17,491 nucleotides of DNA from DATFLK01 sp035267815 (GCA_035267815.1 DATFLK010000018.1:1-17491); one strand, 5' to 3'; positions 1 through 9,119 are shown, counted from the first letter of the stretch. Numbers and translations are program-made. The notes: generated by a model from the sequence alone, not told the origin.

Positions 1-101
1 TCGGGATTGACGTCGTAGACGACACACTCGTGTCCGTCGCGCGTCAGCCGCCGCACCAGGTTGGCACCCATGCGCCCCAATCCGATCATACCCAGATGCA
101 T
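1..101 (-). CDS. gnd: 6-phosphogluconate dehydrogenase (decarboxylating), N-terminal fragment
   Basis: Only the first 33 codons are present; the gene runs off the left edge. The peptide opens MHLGMIGLGRMGANLVRRL and continues to a VVYDVNP segment. This is the Rossmann-fold GxGxxGxN dinucleotide-binding start of 6-phosphogluconate dehydrogenase, closest in style to the shorter GndA/YqeC-type enzymes. The family oxidises and decarboxylates 6-phosphogluconate to ribulose 5-phosphate in the cytosolic pentose phosphate pathway. The start is well supported: AAGGAGG (complement of 108-114) lies six bases before the ATG. Other beta-hydroxyacid dehydrogenases share the Rossmann motif, so the substrate is inferred from overall N-terminal similarity. 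It lies downstream of the signalling operon on the same strand, separated by 258 bases, so it is probably transcribed on its own. I saw no convincing promoter or terminator in that gap. Confidence 0.88.
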   Translation of the reverse strand, partial: MHLGMIGLGRMGANLVRRLTRDGHECVVYDVNP

Positions 102-359
102 CTTGAGCCTCCTTGTCTGTCATCGCTGCATACGGACACGGACTCGCCCGTCCGGCCGATGCCGGGCTCCCTGCCCTTGTACCGCTGCCTTGTAGATATC
201 ACTGCCGGTGTCAGATGCTTACAGAAGCGTCTCCCGTTCGATGGCGCCGCATCGACACACGCCGTCCGTCGTCACCAGTAACACGAAAAACCACGTTCCC
301 GTCCGGGTCTGGCAAAAGTGTAGACCATTCTCCACTGTTTCTCAGAGGAACGTACTCGC

Positions 360-944
360 TCAGCCGAGTTCTTCACGAAGGGAATCGAGGAAGCCCTCCC
401 TGCAAGCCGGACAAATGCCGTGGCTGATTTTGGGCAGTTCATCGAAGCCGAACAGATCCATGGCGCTCACCCCCACCTCAACGGGGCGCCATTCGCCATG
501 CCTGTCCTGCAGATTGCCGCAATAGCTGCACATCGAGATGATGCCCTGATCCATGCCGGCAATCGTCTGTGCTGCGGCGGGATCGCGCTCTTTCTCCTCG
601 ACGAGGCTGAAACGCGCCTCCAAAGCACCTTCGGGAAGCGGGATCACGCTGGCATCAAGGACGCGGATCGTCTGGATCGAATCGCAGTGCAGCCTGAATG
701 ATAGGGTCTTCCCGGTGGTGCGCGCCCTCTCGAAGATACGGGTGTAGATGATCCGCGATTCACTGTCAGAGAGGTAGGGCCAGATCGGTTTGCCTTGGAT
801 ATTGGCAAAGGTGCAGTCGGGAAAGCCGCCGTTTTCGGCAGCGAACGCCTCCCATGACCTGTTCACATAGGTGATCCGGTCATTCCGGTCGATGCGATAG
901 ACGAACACGTCGGAGTCGGCCGACTCCATATACTGACCGCTCAT
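360..944 (-). CDS. PAS-domain protein with C-terminal CxxC...HGICPxC motif
   Basis: A 194-residue soluble protein. Residues about 10-115 read as a PAS sensor domain: FVYRIDRNDRITYVNRSWEAF is typical of the PAS N-terminal strands, and GKPIWPYL follows. The C-terminal third carries C139-S-Y-C142 and, after a tryptophan-containing linker, HGICPAC with C178 and C181. This four-cysteine arrangement recurs at the ends of many bacterial PAS/GAF signalling proteins and probably binds a metal or acts as a redox switch; that part is inference. There is no output domain (no kinase, GGDEF, EAL or DNA-binding domain), so it may act on a partner. The ATG follows a GAGAGGAG-type ribosome site. It begins 23 bases after the receiver-EAL gene ends, so it is probably the fourth gene of that operon. 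Confidence 0.82.
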   Translation of the reverse strand: MSGQYMESADSDVFVYRIDRNDRITYVNRSWEAFAAENGGFPDCTFANIQGKPIWPYLSDSESRIIYTRIFERARTTGKTLSFRLHCDSIQTIRVLDASVIPLPEGALEARFSLVEEKERDPAAAQTIAGMDQGIISMCSYCGNLQDRHGEWRPVEVGVSAMDLFGFDELPKISHGICPACREGFLDSLREELG

Positions 945-967
945 ACATCTCCTCTCGATATCACGCC

Positions 968-3900
968 TTATGTCGAACTGGCCGGTTTCAGGAAGCTCGT
1001 TTCAAACAGATCGGAAGATAACGGCTTCCCATACAAAAATCCCTGAACCTCATCACACCCCAGCATATGGAGAAGTCGTGCTTGCTCCTCCGTCTCTACC
1101 CCCTCGGCCACCACATTCAATCTTTGGGAGTGCGCAAGATTGATGATAGTCGAGACAAGAGCCAGCCCCTCCGGTCCGCCAGTCATACCCGCCACAAAGG
1201 CACGATCAATCTTCACCGTATCAGCCGGCAGCCTAGCGATGTAACTGAGCGATGAGAAACCGGTACCAAAATCATCGATTGTGACATGCACGCCCATCTC
1301 ACGTAACGCATGTATCCTGTCAATGGTTCGCTCGATGTTCTCCATCAGGACCGTTTCGGTGATCTCCAGCTCCAGCCCATCCGCCACTGTCCGGTCAAGG
1401 TTGAGCTTGTTTTTGATCACATTGATAAAATCCGAATCCCTGAGCTGCATTGGTGAGACATTCACCGCGATACGGACCGCTTTCAGGCCCTCGGAGCGCC
1501 AGCGGAGGTAATCCTCAACCGCCTTGCAAAGCGCCCAACGTCCCACCTCATGAATCAGTCCGGTCTCCTCGAGCACCGGTATGAACTGGTCCGGGGGCAC
1601 CAGCCCCATGCGCGGGCTGTTCCATCTGATCAATGCCTCAGCACTACTGATACTCTCGCTGGCAAGTTCGAACTTGGGCTGGTAGTAAAGTACAAATTCC
1701 TCCTTCTCAAGCGCCTCACGCAATTGATTCTCGAGAAGCAGTTTATCCGCGACCGACTCGGTCATCCGTTTCGTATGGAAAAGATAGCGATCTCCCCTCT
1801 TTTTGGCCGTTTTGAGCGCCGCCTCGGCATTCTTCAGCATAGTATCGGCATCCTCACCATCATGCGGGAATACGGCCAACCCCGCCTTTGCAGCCACACG
1901 GAAGGGTGTATTGTCGGTAGACACCCGGAACTGATGTTCCAGAAAACCGTTCATCAAATACGATATCCATCTCGCCATACCTGAGTCTGTTTTGACATCG
2001 GGAACCAGAATCGCAAAGTGATCAGCATCCAGCCGGGCCAGCAGGGCTACATCCTCCAGCGCATCCGTCAGCCAACCGGCTACCTGTCTCAGAAGATCAT
2101 CTCCGGCCAGCCAACCGAAGCTGTCACTGAAGTTCTTGAAGCGTTCCAGGTCAATGACACAAACAGCCATTTTGTGATCGTTTTTTTCTTTTCTTCGGAT
2201 ATGTTGTGAGACTCGCTCCAAGAACAGGGAACGTTTTGCCAAACCGGTGAGTTCATCATAAAAGGAGAGGTAGTCGAGCCTCTCCTGCTTGTCGATATGA
2301 TCGACCGCAAAGGCGATATCATCAGCCAACTCCTTCAACAGCTGCATCTCCTCGGTGTGGAAGAAGTTCTCCACGTCGGAGTAAAGGGCAAGTACGCCCA
2401 CTGCCTCATCGGCAAGCATGATGGGAATCACCGCCATCGACTTGATACCGGCCTCGCCATACCTGTCGCCGAATACGACTCTGGGGTCATTTTGAGAATC
2501 GTTGGCCACCACGGCATGACGCTCCTGAACAGCCCTGCCGCACATGGTCGTCAACGCCCCCTCATTCGTAGAGAGAATATCGTGAATGGCATCCATCAGC
2601 TCGGAGTCCTTACCGGACGAAGCCACAGGGACGATATGCTTCTGCTCAGGTTCCACCATGGCGATCATCGCCATCGGGAATCCGCCCGCTTCGGTGGCAA
2701 TCTTGCAAGCCTCCCGAAACAGCTTGTTACGATCCTGTACACGCACGATCAACATATTGATCTGGCTGAGTACCAGAAGAACCCGGTTCAGGCCCTTGAT
2801 CCGGTTCTCGGTCACCTTGTGCTCCGTAATATCCTGCATAGCGCCGCGCACCCGTATCACCTGCCCATCCTGCACGTCGGGGGTGCATATCGTGCGCACC
2901 CATTTCCTGTTTCCCGAAGCGGTGACTAGTTCCAGCTCAAGGTCATAGGGTTTCCCATGCTCGACAGCATCATGCAGTGCGGTCTCGATCCTTTTTCGAT
3001 CCGCACCCTGAAAGAAGCTCAAACCAAACGGCGCACTGGTGGGAAGCAAGGGATCAACCTCGTGGATACGCGCTGTCTCTTCCGTCCATGTACCCTCCCC
3101 GGTTCGAGGATCAAATCCCCAACCTCCAATACGCGCCATGGCACTCATCTCAGTCAGCAGACTGTCCTGCTCACGAAGCTGATGTTCGTATCTTCTGCGT
3201 TTGGTAATATCGCGGAAGTACCAGACGCGCCCGTAGTATTTGCCATTCGCGTCAATGATCGGGGCGGAATAGCGATCGACAATCCGGCCATCCTTTAGCT
3301 GGATTTCCTCATAGCTTTTCTCTTCAGGGTGAGCGTAGAGGTGCTTGATCCGGTCAAGGAATGCCTCGGCATCCTCGACCAGCTCGAGCACGGCATGCAG
3401 AACAACCTCATCCGGACCTGCATCGACCATGGACCCCGGAAGACCCCATAAATCGAGGAATTGATGGTTGTAGGAGAGTATCCTGCCATCCTCGCCGACG
3501 ATCAGGATGGCATCCAGCGAGGTCTCCTGCTGTGTTTTCAGGATCATGTTCCTGAAGTTGATCTCCTCCTCGATCGCCTTTCTTTCGGCGACCTCCTGTT
3601 CAAGAATGCGATTCGCCGTCTCAAGTTCCTCCATCTTCTTTTCGAGCTTATGAACGAGTCTTTCGTTATAGTGTTTGAGGCTCTCCTCCTCATCTTTGGC
3701 AGGGTCCTGCGGTCGCGCCGCCGTCGCCCGCTCTTCCACCTCACGAAGGGTGGCCACGAACTGATCCGGTTCGGTCGGTTTCACCATATATGCATCGGCA
3801 CCCAATTCGAATGCAAGCCGTTCATCAGCCTTGTCCGTATAGGTTGCGCTATAGACCATGAAGGGGATATGCATAAGCCGCTTATCCCGCTTCCAGTGAC

Positions 3901-4093
3901 GCAGTAACGTATAGCCATCCATGACAGGCATCAGCAGATCGGAGATGACCACATCCGGTGGGGACTTCCGGGCCAACTCCAAGGCTTCGGCACCATGACC
4001 GGCAAAATCAACCGCATACCCCTGACTCTCCAACATCACCTGCAGGTAGTAGCGGTTGTCATCCCTGTCGTCGACTATCAGTACACGCTTCAT
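968..4093 (-). CDS. Response regulator with PAS-PAS-GAF and GGDEF(degenerate)-EAL output, probable c-di-GMP phosphodiesterase
   Basis: A 1041-residue cytosolic protein. Residues 1-122 form a receiver with acidic pocket D8/D9, phospho-acceptor D52 and K105. A coiled coil follows (about 135-180), then PAS (180-300), PAS (305-430), GAF (435-600), GGDEF (605-770) and EAL (785-1035). The GGDEF signature is replaced by DADHF (689-693) and the upstream inhibitory RxxD is missing, so diguanylate cyclase activity is unlikely. The EAL half keeps EAL at 819-821, NVSP, ITET, DDFGTG (D940, D941), K961 and the AEGVE glutamate (997), the residues expected for phosphodiesterase. A longer reading of 34 extra residues from 4195 exists. 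The ATG at 4093 is preferred because it starts the receiver fold directly, has a purine-rich GGAGAGGG ahead of it and overlaps the preceding receiver gene by ATGA. Phosphorylation by the operon's kinase probably tunes c-di-GMP hydrolysis. Confidence 0.95.
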   Translation of the reverse strand: MKRVLIVDDRDDNRYYLQVMLESQGYAVDFAGHGAEALELARKSPPDVVISDLLMPVMDGYTLLRHWKRDKRLMHIPFMVYSATYTDKADERLAFELGADAYMVKPTEPDQFVATLREVEERATAARPQDPAKDEEESLKHYNERLVHKLEKKMEELETANRILEQEVAERKAIEEEINFRNMILKTQQETSLDAILIVGEDGRILSYNHQFLDLWGLPGSMVDAGPDEVVLHAVLELVEDAEAFLDRIKHLYAHPEEKSYEEIQLKDGRIVDRYSAPIIDANGKYYGRVWYFRDITKRRRYEHQLREQDSLLTEMSAMARIGGWGFDPRTGEGTWTEETARIHEVDPLLPTSAPFGLSFFQGADRKRIETALHDAVEHGKPYDLELELVTASGNRKWVRTICTPDVQDGQVIRVRGAMQDITEHKVTENRIKGLNRVLLVLSQINMLIVRVQDRNKLFREACKIATEAGGFPMAMIAMVEPEQKHIVPVASSGKDSELMDAIHDILSTNEGALTTMCGRAVQERHAVVANDSQNDPRVVFGDRYGEAGIKSMAVIPIMLADEAVGVLALYSDVENFFHTEEMQLLKELADDIAFAVDHIDKQERLDYLSFYDELTGLAKRSLFLERVSQHIRRKEKNDHKMAVCVIDLERFKNFSDSFGWLAGDDLLRQVAGWLTDALEDVALLARLDADHFAILVPDVKTDSGMARWISYLMNGFLEHQFRVSTDNTPFRVAAKAGLAVFPHDGEDADTMLKNAEAALKTAKKRGDRYLFHTKRMTESVADKLLLENQLREALEKEEFVLYYQPKFELASESISSAEALIRWNSPRMGLVPPDQFIPVLEETGLIHEVGRWALCKAVEDYLRWRSEGLKAVRIAVNVSPMQLRDSDFINVIKNKLNLDRTVADGLELEITETVLMENIERTIDRIHALREMGVHVTIDDFGTGFSSLSYIARLPADTVKIDRAFVAGMTGGPEGLALVSTIINLAHSQRLNVVAEGVETEEQARLLHMLGCDEVQGFLYGKPLSSDLFETSFLKPASST

Positions 4094-4473
4094 GCGTCCC
4101 TCTCCGAACCGGACAGGAAGGCCTCGATCTGCGTCACGAATGTTTCGGGATCTATGGGCTTCTCGAGGTAGCCGTCGCACCCCGCAGCGATGCACTTCTC
4201 CCGGTCCCCGACCATGGCATAGGAGGTTACCGCCACGATCGGCGTATGTCGCAGCACATCGATCTGACGCAGGGCCCGGGCGACCTCGTAGCCGTCCATT
4301 AGGGGCAGCTGGATATCGAGGAGGATCAGGTCCGGTTTCAGCAGCGGGGTCCGCTCTATAGCACTCGGCCCATCCTGGACAGAGACTACGTGATACCCTT
4401 GCTTTTCGAGCAGGAAGGTAGTCAGGTAACGGTTCTGTTCATTGTCCTCGATTAGGAAAACCGTCTGTCTCAT
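4090..4473 (-). CDS. Single-domain response regulator (DivK/CheY-like)
   Basis: A 127-residue stand-alone receiver domain. Visible are the acidic pair E9/D10, phospho-acceptor D53 in the LLLDIQLPLMDG stretch, the switch threonine or serine in AVTSYA, and the lysine of EKPID. The N-terminal IEDNEQNRYL motif is the form seen in DivK-type receivers encoded beside hybrid or multi-sensor kinases. There is no output domain, so it must work through protein contacts or as a phosphate shuttle or sink. It overlaps the kinase gene by ATGA at its start and the receiver-EAL gene by ATGA at its end, which indicates translational coupling and a shared phosphorelay. Whether the kinase phosphorylates this receiver, the larger receiver-EAL protein, or both cannot be told from sequence. 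Confidence 0.94.
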   Translation of the reverse strand: MRQTVFLIEDNEQNRYLTTFLLEKQGYHVVSVQDGPSAIERTPLLKPDLILLDIQLPLMDGYEVARALRQIDVLRHTPIVAVTSYAMVGDREKCIAAGCDGYLEKPIDPETFVTQIEAFLSGSERDA

Positions 4474-7343
4474 GACACACCTTCCAGTTGCGCAGGCAGC
4501 AACACCGTAAACGTGCTCCCTTTCGACGGTTCGCTCTCCACAGAGATCTCGCCCTCAAGCAACTCCGCGAGCCGCTGACAGATCGCCAATCCGAGTCCGG
4601 TACCCTCGTGCTGCCGTGCAATACTGCCATCGAGCTGATGGAAGGGCCTGAACAGGGTTGCAAGATCGTCCGTTTCGATGCCAATACCTGTATCGGCGAT
4701 CTCGAAACAGAGTGGCGACAGGGTGCCATCACCCTGCAGCTGCCCCCCGCCGACACGAACGGAGACCATCCCCTCTTCGGTGAACTTGATCGCATTGTTG
4801 ATCAGGTTGAGAAGAATCTGCTCCACCCTTCTGCGATCGCTCCGCATGGTCTCGAGTCCGGTCGTGATCGTGGCATTCAGCTGAACACCCTTCCTTTCGG
4901 CCATCGGCCGCATTGAGGAGATCACGCGATCAAGAGAGCCGCGCAGGTTGAACGATTCGGTACGGATCTGAAGCTGGTTCGCCTCGATTTTCGAGATGTC
5001 GAGCACATCGTTGATCAGCTCCAGAAGGTGACGCGCGCTCTGTTGCACCATCTCGAGCTGTTTGGACTGTTCCTTCGTCAGGGGGCCAGCCATGCCATTG
5101 AGCACGGTGCCGGTAAACCCGATAATGGAGTTGAGCGGCGTACGCAACTCGTGTGACATGGTCGCGAGGAAACGGGATTTTACCTCATCCGCTGCTTCGG
5201 CCCGAAGCAGTGCTTCCCGAAGCTCTGAGGTGCGGGCCGCCACCTCTCTCTCAAGCGACTCATTGAGCTCGCGCAACGTCTTCTCGGCCTCTTTGCGTTC
5301 GGTAATATCGAGGATGGCGCCCATGAGCTTCAGCGGCTTGCCCGCCCTGTCCCGCTCCATGTTGCCTGTCTCATAGACCCACCGCACAGTGCCGTCCGGC
5401 CTAACAACCCTGTATTCGAGTTCCAGTACGCCCTCCCCGCTCATGGCGAGCTGTTGCGCCTGACGCAGCCGGTCTTGGTCGGCTGGGTGAACAGCCTCCA
5501 TAAAGGTATTGTAACTAGGCATCGATTCGGAGGAGGCGATGCCGAAGATGCGGTAGATCTCATCCGACCAGGTCAACCGGTGATGGACAAGGTCGTTCTC
5601 CCAGCTCCCCAGATGGGCGATCCGCTGGGCCATGGCCAAATTCTCCTCACTTGAGCGCAACCTAGTCTCGATCTCTCTCCGTCTGGAGATATCGAAGCCC
5701 ATCATGATGAGGCACGGCTTCCCGTTGAAGGCCGTTCTTCTTCCGGTTAAAAGATAGGGGACCGGCTCGTCAGCCCTGTTGATCAGAGATGCCTCCGATG
5801 ACGCCTCTCCCTTTTCAAGAATCACCGAAATCCCCTGCCGCATGGCAGATCGATCCTCCTGCGCGAAGAAATCGAGCGGCTGCATCATCTCGATCTCTCC
5901 CCTCGAATGACCGGTGACCGACTCCAGGTTCCGGTTCCAGCGCAGGATATGGCCGCGTTGGTCGAAAAAAAGCACGATGCCTGGCATGCTCTCAATAATG
6001 GTATCGGAAAAGATCCTCTCTCTTTCGGCCTTTATCTCCGCCCGGCGCCGCTTCCTTTCCCGGACAAAACTATCCACGGCGTACGAGACGTCGCTGACCA
6101 CCTCTTGCAGCAATGCAACCGGTTCATCACGAAAGAAGTTGGGCTCATCGGCATAGACACTGAGCTCTCCGCATAGCTGCCCCTGCTTGCGGACCGGAAA
6201 AACGGCGTAGGCAAAGTAATCGACGGTATCTGTTCCCTCGACCCACGGCAGATCATGCGCAGTACGCGATATCTCGTTGCATATGTAGTTGCGCTCCGTA
6301 CGGAACACCCTTGCCCAGGGGCTCTCCTGGCCGTTTTCTCCCAACGGGAACTCCGAACCCAGGAGATCGCCAAACGCCTCTCCATGCACTGCAACGGGCA
6401 TGAGAAGGCGACGCTCGGGATCATACCTTCCGAACCACGCCATGCGGAAGCCGCCATATTCGACCAATATCCGGCACACCAACTGCAACAGCCTGTCGTG
6501 GTCGCTGGTGCGTACGATCTCCTGATTGATCTGGCCAAGTGCGGCGTACAGCCGTGCCATGCGCGCAGCATCACGCTGACGCGTCTTCTGGACTGAGATG
6601 TCACGGACGATCTTGGAGGCACCGATAAGGCGCCCTCCGGAGTCCCTGATGGGCGAGACCGATACCGAGACGTCGATAAGCCTTCCATCTCTGGTCTGTC
6701 GCAACGTCTCGAAATGGCTCACCTTCTGACCACTTCTGATTCTTCCAAGGATATGATCCTCTTCATCCAGGCGATCGTCCGGGATCAGTCGCTTGATGGA
6801 GGTACCCACCACCTCCCCTTCGGCATAACCGAAAATACTCTCGGCCCCCGCATTCCAGCTGGTGATCACACCATTCAGATCCTTGCCAATGATCGCATCG
6901 TCCGACGATTCGACGATGGCTGCCAAACGGGCGGAGTCCGATGACACCTCTTCCGCACCAATAGGGGGATGCAGTATCCACAGGGCGGCAGCGTGCGGCA
7001 TTCCGGTGATGACCCCATTGAGGCGCAGGGTTGCACCATCCCTGCATCGAAACAGTACGCTCTTACGTAAGGCATGGCTTTGCGGCTCTTCCTCATTCGG
7101 GAGCGGAGTGACATGATCCTCCTCTGGTGCAGCCACAATATCGTGCAACGTCATCCCGGCCAGTTTGTCGTGTCCATAACCGAGAAGCTTGCATGCCACG
7201 GCATTTGCATCGAGAAGGCATCCCTCTCCATCCACCACGAGCACGGCATCGGATATATGATCCAGAAGAGCCCTGTAACGCGCCTCAGATTCCATTCGAG
7301 GTGGCGCTTCTGCTTGAGGAATCTTTCCAGTCCAGTTTGCCAT
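4470..7343 (-). CDS. Multi-PAS/GAF sensor histidine kinase
   Basis: A 957-residue kinase with no evident membrane segment, so cytosolic. Domains in order: PAS (about 20-125), PAS (135-250), GAF (270-425), PAS (440-555), PAS (565-685), coiled coil (685-722), HisKA (722-787) and HATPase (about 830-955). The phospho-accepting histidine is H731 in MSHELRTPLN. The catalytic domain has a normal N box (NLINNAIKF, around 846-854), G1 box (D884 in ADTGIGI), an F box (FRPF) and a G2 box (GTGLGLA, 914-920). There is no receiver of its own; the partner receivers are the next two genes, each joined by an ATGA overlap. Several PAS domains resemble haem, flavin or redox sensors in general layout, but I cannot identify a ligand. 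The ATG is about 60 bases downstream of a strong promoter; the ribosome site is only moderate. Confidence 0.95.
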   Translation of the reverse strand: MANWTGKIPQAEAPPRMESEARYRALLDHISDAVLVVDGEGCLLDANAVACKLLGYGHDKLAGMTLHDIVAAPEEDHVTPLPNEEEPQSHALRKSVLFRCRDGATLRLNGVITGMPHAAALWILHPPIGAEEVSSDSARLAAIVESSDDAIIGKDLNGVITSWNAGAESIFGYAEGEVVGTSIKRLIPDDRLDEEDHILGRIRSGQKVSHFETLRQTRDGRLIDVSVSVSPIRDSGGRLIGASKIVRDISVQKTRQRDAARMARLYAALGQINQEIVRTSDHDRLLQLVCRILVEYGGFRMAWFGRYDPERRLLMPVAVHGEAFGDLLGSEFPLGENGQESPWARVFRTERNYICNEISRTAHDLPWVEGTDTVDYFAYAVFPVRKQGQLCGELSVYADEPNFFRDEPVALLQEVVSDVSYAVDSFVRERKRRRAEIKAERERIFSDTIIESMPGIVLFFDQRGHILRWNRNLESVTGHSRGEIEMMQPLDFFAQEDRSAMRQGISVILEKGEASSEASLINRADEPVPYLLTGRRTAFNGKPCLIMMGFDISRRREIETRLRSSEENLAMAQRIAHLGSWENDLVHHRLTWSDEIYRIFGIASSESMPSYNTFMEAVHPADQDRLRQAQQLAMSGEGVLELEYRVVRPDGTVRWVYETGNMERDRAGKPLKLMGAILDITERKEAEKTLRELNESLEREVAARTSELREALLRAEAADEVKSRFLATMSHELRTPLNSIIGFTGTVLNGMAGPLTKEQSKQLEMVQQSARHLLELINDVLDISKIEANQLQIRTESFNLRGSLDRVISSMRPMAERKGVQLNATITTGLETMRSDRRRVEQILLNLINNAIKFTEEGMVSVRVGGGQLQGDGTLSPLCFEIADTGIGIETDDLATLFRPFHQLDGSIARQHEGTGLGLAICQRLAELLEGEISVESEPSKGSTFTVLLPAQLEGVS

Positions 7344-7411
7344 AGTTCGGTCTATTCCCTAACCCTCTTGACGTTCGACAGAGGGCTCCGACGAGGAGGA
7401 GCGTAGAATCT

Positions 7412-7441
7412 GTTATAGGCAACCATGACTGTATTAGTCAA
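7412..7441 (-). promoter_or_regulatory. Sigma70-type promoter of the four-gene signalling operon
   Basis: On the minus strand TTGACT (complement of 7436-7441) and TATAAC (complement of 7412-7417) are separated by 18 bases. Each hexamer matches the consensus at five of six positions. It lies about 70 bases upstream of the histidine-kinase start, in the 201-base gap after the GGDEF-EAL gene, giving an untranslated leader of roughly 60 bases. I saw no terminator for the upstream GGDEF-EAL gene in this gap, so some read-through into the operon is possible. Confidence 0.6.
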
Positions 7442-7544
7442 GTATAAGACCTTTATGGCAGAGGCGGCTAGATGCATAAGGTAATTCACCATTCAGCCAT
7501 CCAAGATTCATGTATCATAAAACAGGCCTAGATAAGCGACAAAG

Positions 7545-9119
7545 TCAGGAGAGTTCAATTTCGCTTGAATGACGCACATACCACCGAATCAACTCCCCGG
7601 CCGGCTGCGGGCGCAAGAAGTGGTAGCCCTGTCCGATCTGGCAGCCATCCTCTTTCAGATGCCGCAAAAGGCTCTCGTTCTCGACACCTTCGGCGACAAC
7701 CTTCAGGCCGAACTTGCGACCAAGTTGCACGATCAGACTCACCAGCACATGGCTTTTTGGATCGCCGTCCAGTGCCATGATAAAGGACTGATCGATCTTC
7801 AACTCGTCCGCCGGCATATCCCGCAGGTAGGTCAAGGATGAGTAGCCGGTGCCGAAGTCGTCGATGGCGACGCGGAAACCCATCGAGCGCATGCGCCGCA
7901 GAAGCTCGAAGCTTTTCTCGGGATGCTCCATGACGCTGCTTTCGGTAACCTCAATCGTCACCAGCTCGGGCGAGACCCGGTACGTCTCGCACTGTACGGG
8001 AAGGTAATCGCATATGTCGCTGTGCAACAGGTCACGGGCCGAGATATTCACAGAGACCGGAATGACATGCCCTTCGTCCTGCCAACGGCCCATTTGCCAC
8101 ACCGCCTCGGATACGATCCATTTCGTGATCTGGTCGATCAGCCCCACCTGTTCCGAGAAGGTAATCAGCTTGGCGGCGAGCTGCGGCGAGGCCTCCGGCC
8201 AGCGGATCAGGGCCTCCACCCCCGCCAGCCGTTGCGAATCGAGGTAAACCTTGGGCTGGTAGTGGAGTTTGAAGGCGTCCTCCTCGATGGCCCGCCTGAT
8301 CTCCCCATATAGCCTGACCCGGTCCTGTGTATCCGATTCCAGTTCGTGATCGAAGATCGCATACAGCTCCAGATCGCTCTTCGCCTTGCTCAGCGCGATA
8401 CGCGCCCTTTGAATCAGTGACGAGGCATCGGTGGCATGGTGAGGGAAAACGGAGACGCCCATCGTGACTCCGATATTCACCGACACATCGTCCACCTCGA
8501 AAGGCTCATGCAGGGCCTGACTGATATTGTGCGTTATGCCCGCCACGGAGGTCTCATCGGCCTCGGGCAGGAGGACGGCGAATTCGTCGCCGGATATTCT
8601 GGCCTCAAAGTCGGATTTCCGGAACAGCGTCTTGAGACGCTCGCCGATGGCGGTGATGATCCGGTCGCCGAGCGTATAGCCGAAGATCTGGTTGACCTCG
8701 GAGAGCCGGGCCGGATCGATCACGATCACGGCCAGGGTGTTCAGGTTCCGGTTGGCCGCATCGATTTCATGCTGAATCATCTCCTCAAACAGCCTGCGCG
8801 TGGGCAGGCCGGTCAGATCATCCCGCAGCGCACGCATGGACTCCTGTTCCAGGATCGTCTTGCGGCGCAGGGGAAGCAGTAGGGTGAAATAGACCACCGG
8901 CGACACGACCAGACCGAGCGAGAGGGTGTCGGTCATGGCAAGCCCCAGCATGTGGGTATCCTCCATGGAGACCGCGAAGGCGTCATTGAGCAGTAGCATG
9001 ATCAACAACTCGGCCAGAACGACCGCGATCATGATGACCATGACAGTCCTCCAGATAGACGGTGGCGAAGCCTGGACGAGTTCTTCTACATCATCGTGTT
9101 TCAACTGAATGGCTCCCAT
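7545..9119 (-). CDS. Membrane-anchored GGDEF-EAL protein (dual c-di-GMP synthase/phosphodiesterase candidate)
   Basis: A 524-residue protein. Two hydrophobic spans (about 23-44 and 65-83) anchor it in the inner membrane and enclose a short loop. GGDEF spans about 95-255. The signature is SGDEF (176-180), an accepted active variant, and RKSD (167-170) sits exactly five residues before it, which is the RxxD product-inhibition site. The metal and substrate residues D135, N143 and D152 are in place. EAL spans about 270-520 with EAL at 302-304, NISA, VTES, DDFGTG (D420, D421), K441 and an AEGVE segment, so phosphodiesterase activity is also expected. The ribosome site is odd: GGGAGG abuts the ATG with no spacer, so initiation may really be at the TTG six codons in, which has GGGAG about eight bases ahead. 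It is encoded just upstream of the kinase operon and probably shares its c-di-GMP pool. Confidence 0.94.
   Translation of the reverse strand: MGAIQLKHDDVEELVQASPPSIWRTVMVIMIAVVLAELLIMLLLNDAFAVSMEDTHMLGLAMTDTLSLGLVVSPVVYFTLLLPLRRKTILEQESMRALRDDLTGLPTRRLFEEMIQHEIDAANRNLNTLAVIVIDPARLSEVNQIFGYTLGDRIITAIGERLKTLFRKSDFEARISGDEFAVLLPEADETSVAGITHNISQALHEPFEVDDVSVNIGVTMGVSVFPHHATDASSLIQRARIALSKAKSDLELYAIFDHELESDTQDRVRLYGEIRRAIEEDAFKLHYQPKVYLDSQRLAGVEALIRWPEASPQLAAKLITFSEQVGLIDQITKWIVSEAVWQMGRWQDEGHVIPVSVNISARDLLHSDICDYLPVQCETYRVSPELVTIEVTESSVMEHPEKSFELLRRMRSMGFRVAIDDFGTGYSSLTYLRDMPADELKIDQSFIMALDGDPKSHVLVSLIVQLGRKFGLKVVAEGVENESLLRHLKEDGCQIGQGYHFLRPQPAGELIRWYVRHSSEIELS

Noticed and set aside
102..359. 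Several overlapping plus-strand frames and possible gnd promoter elements in the 258-base gap.
   Set aside because: The frames have arginine/serine-rich shadow-like translations and no ribosome sites; -10-like words lack a fitting -35.
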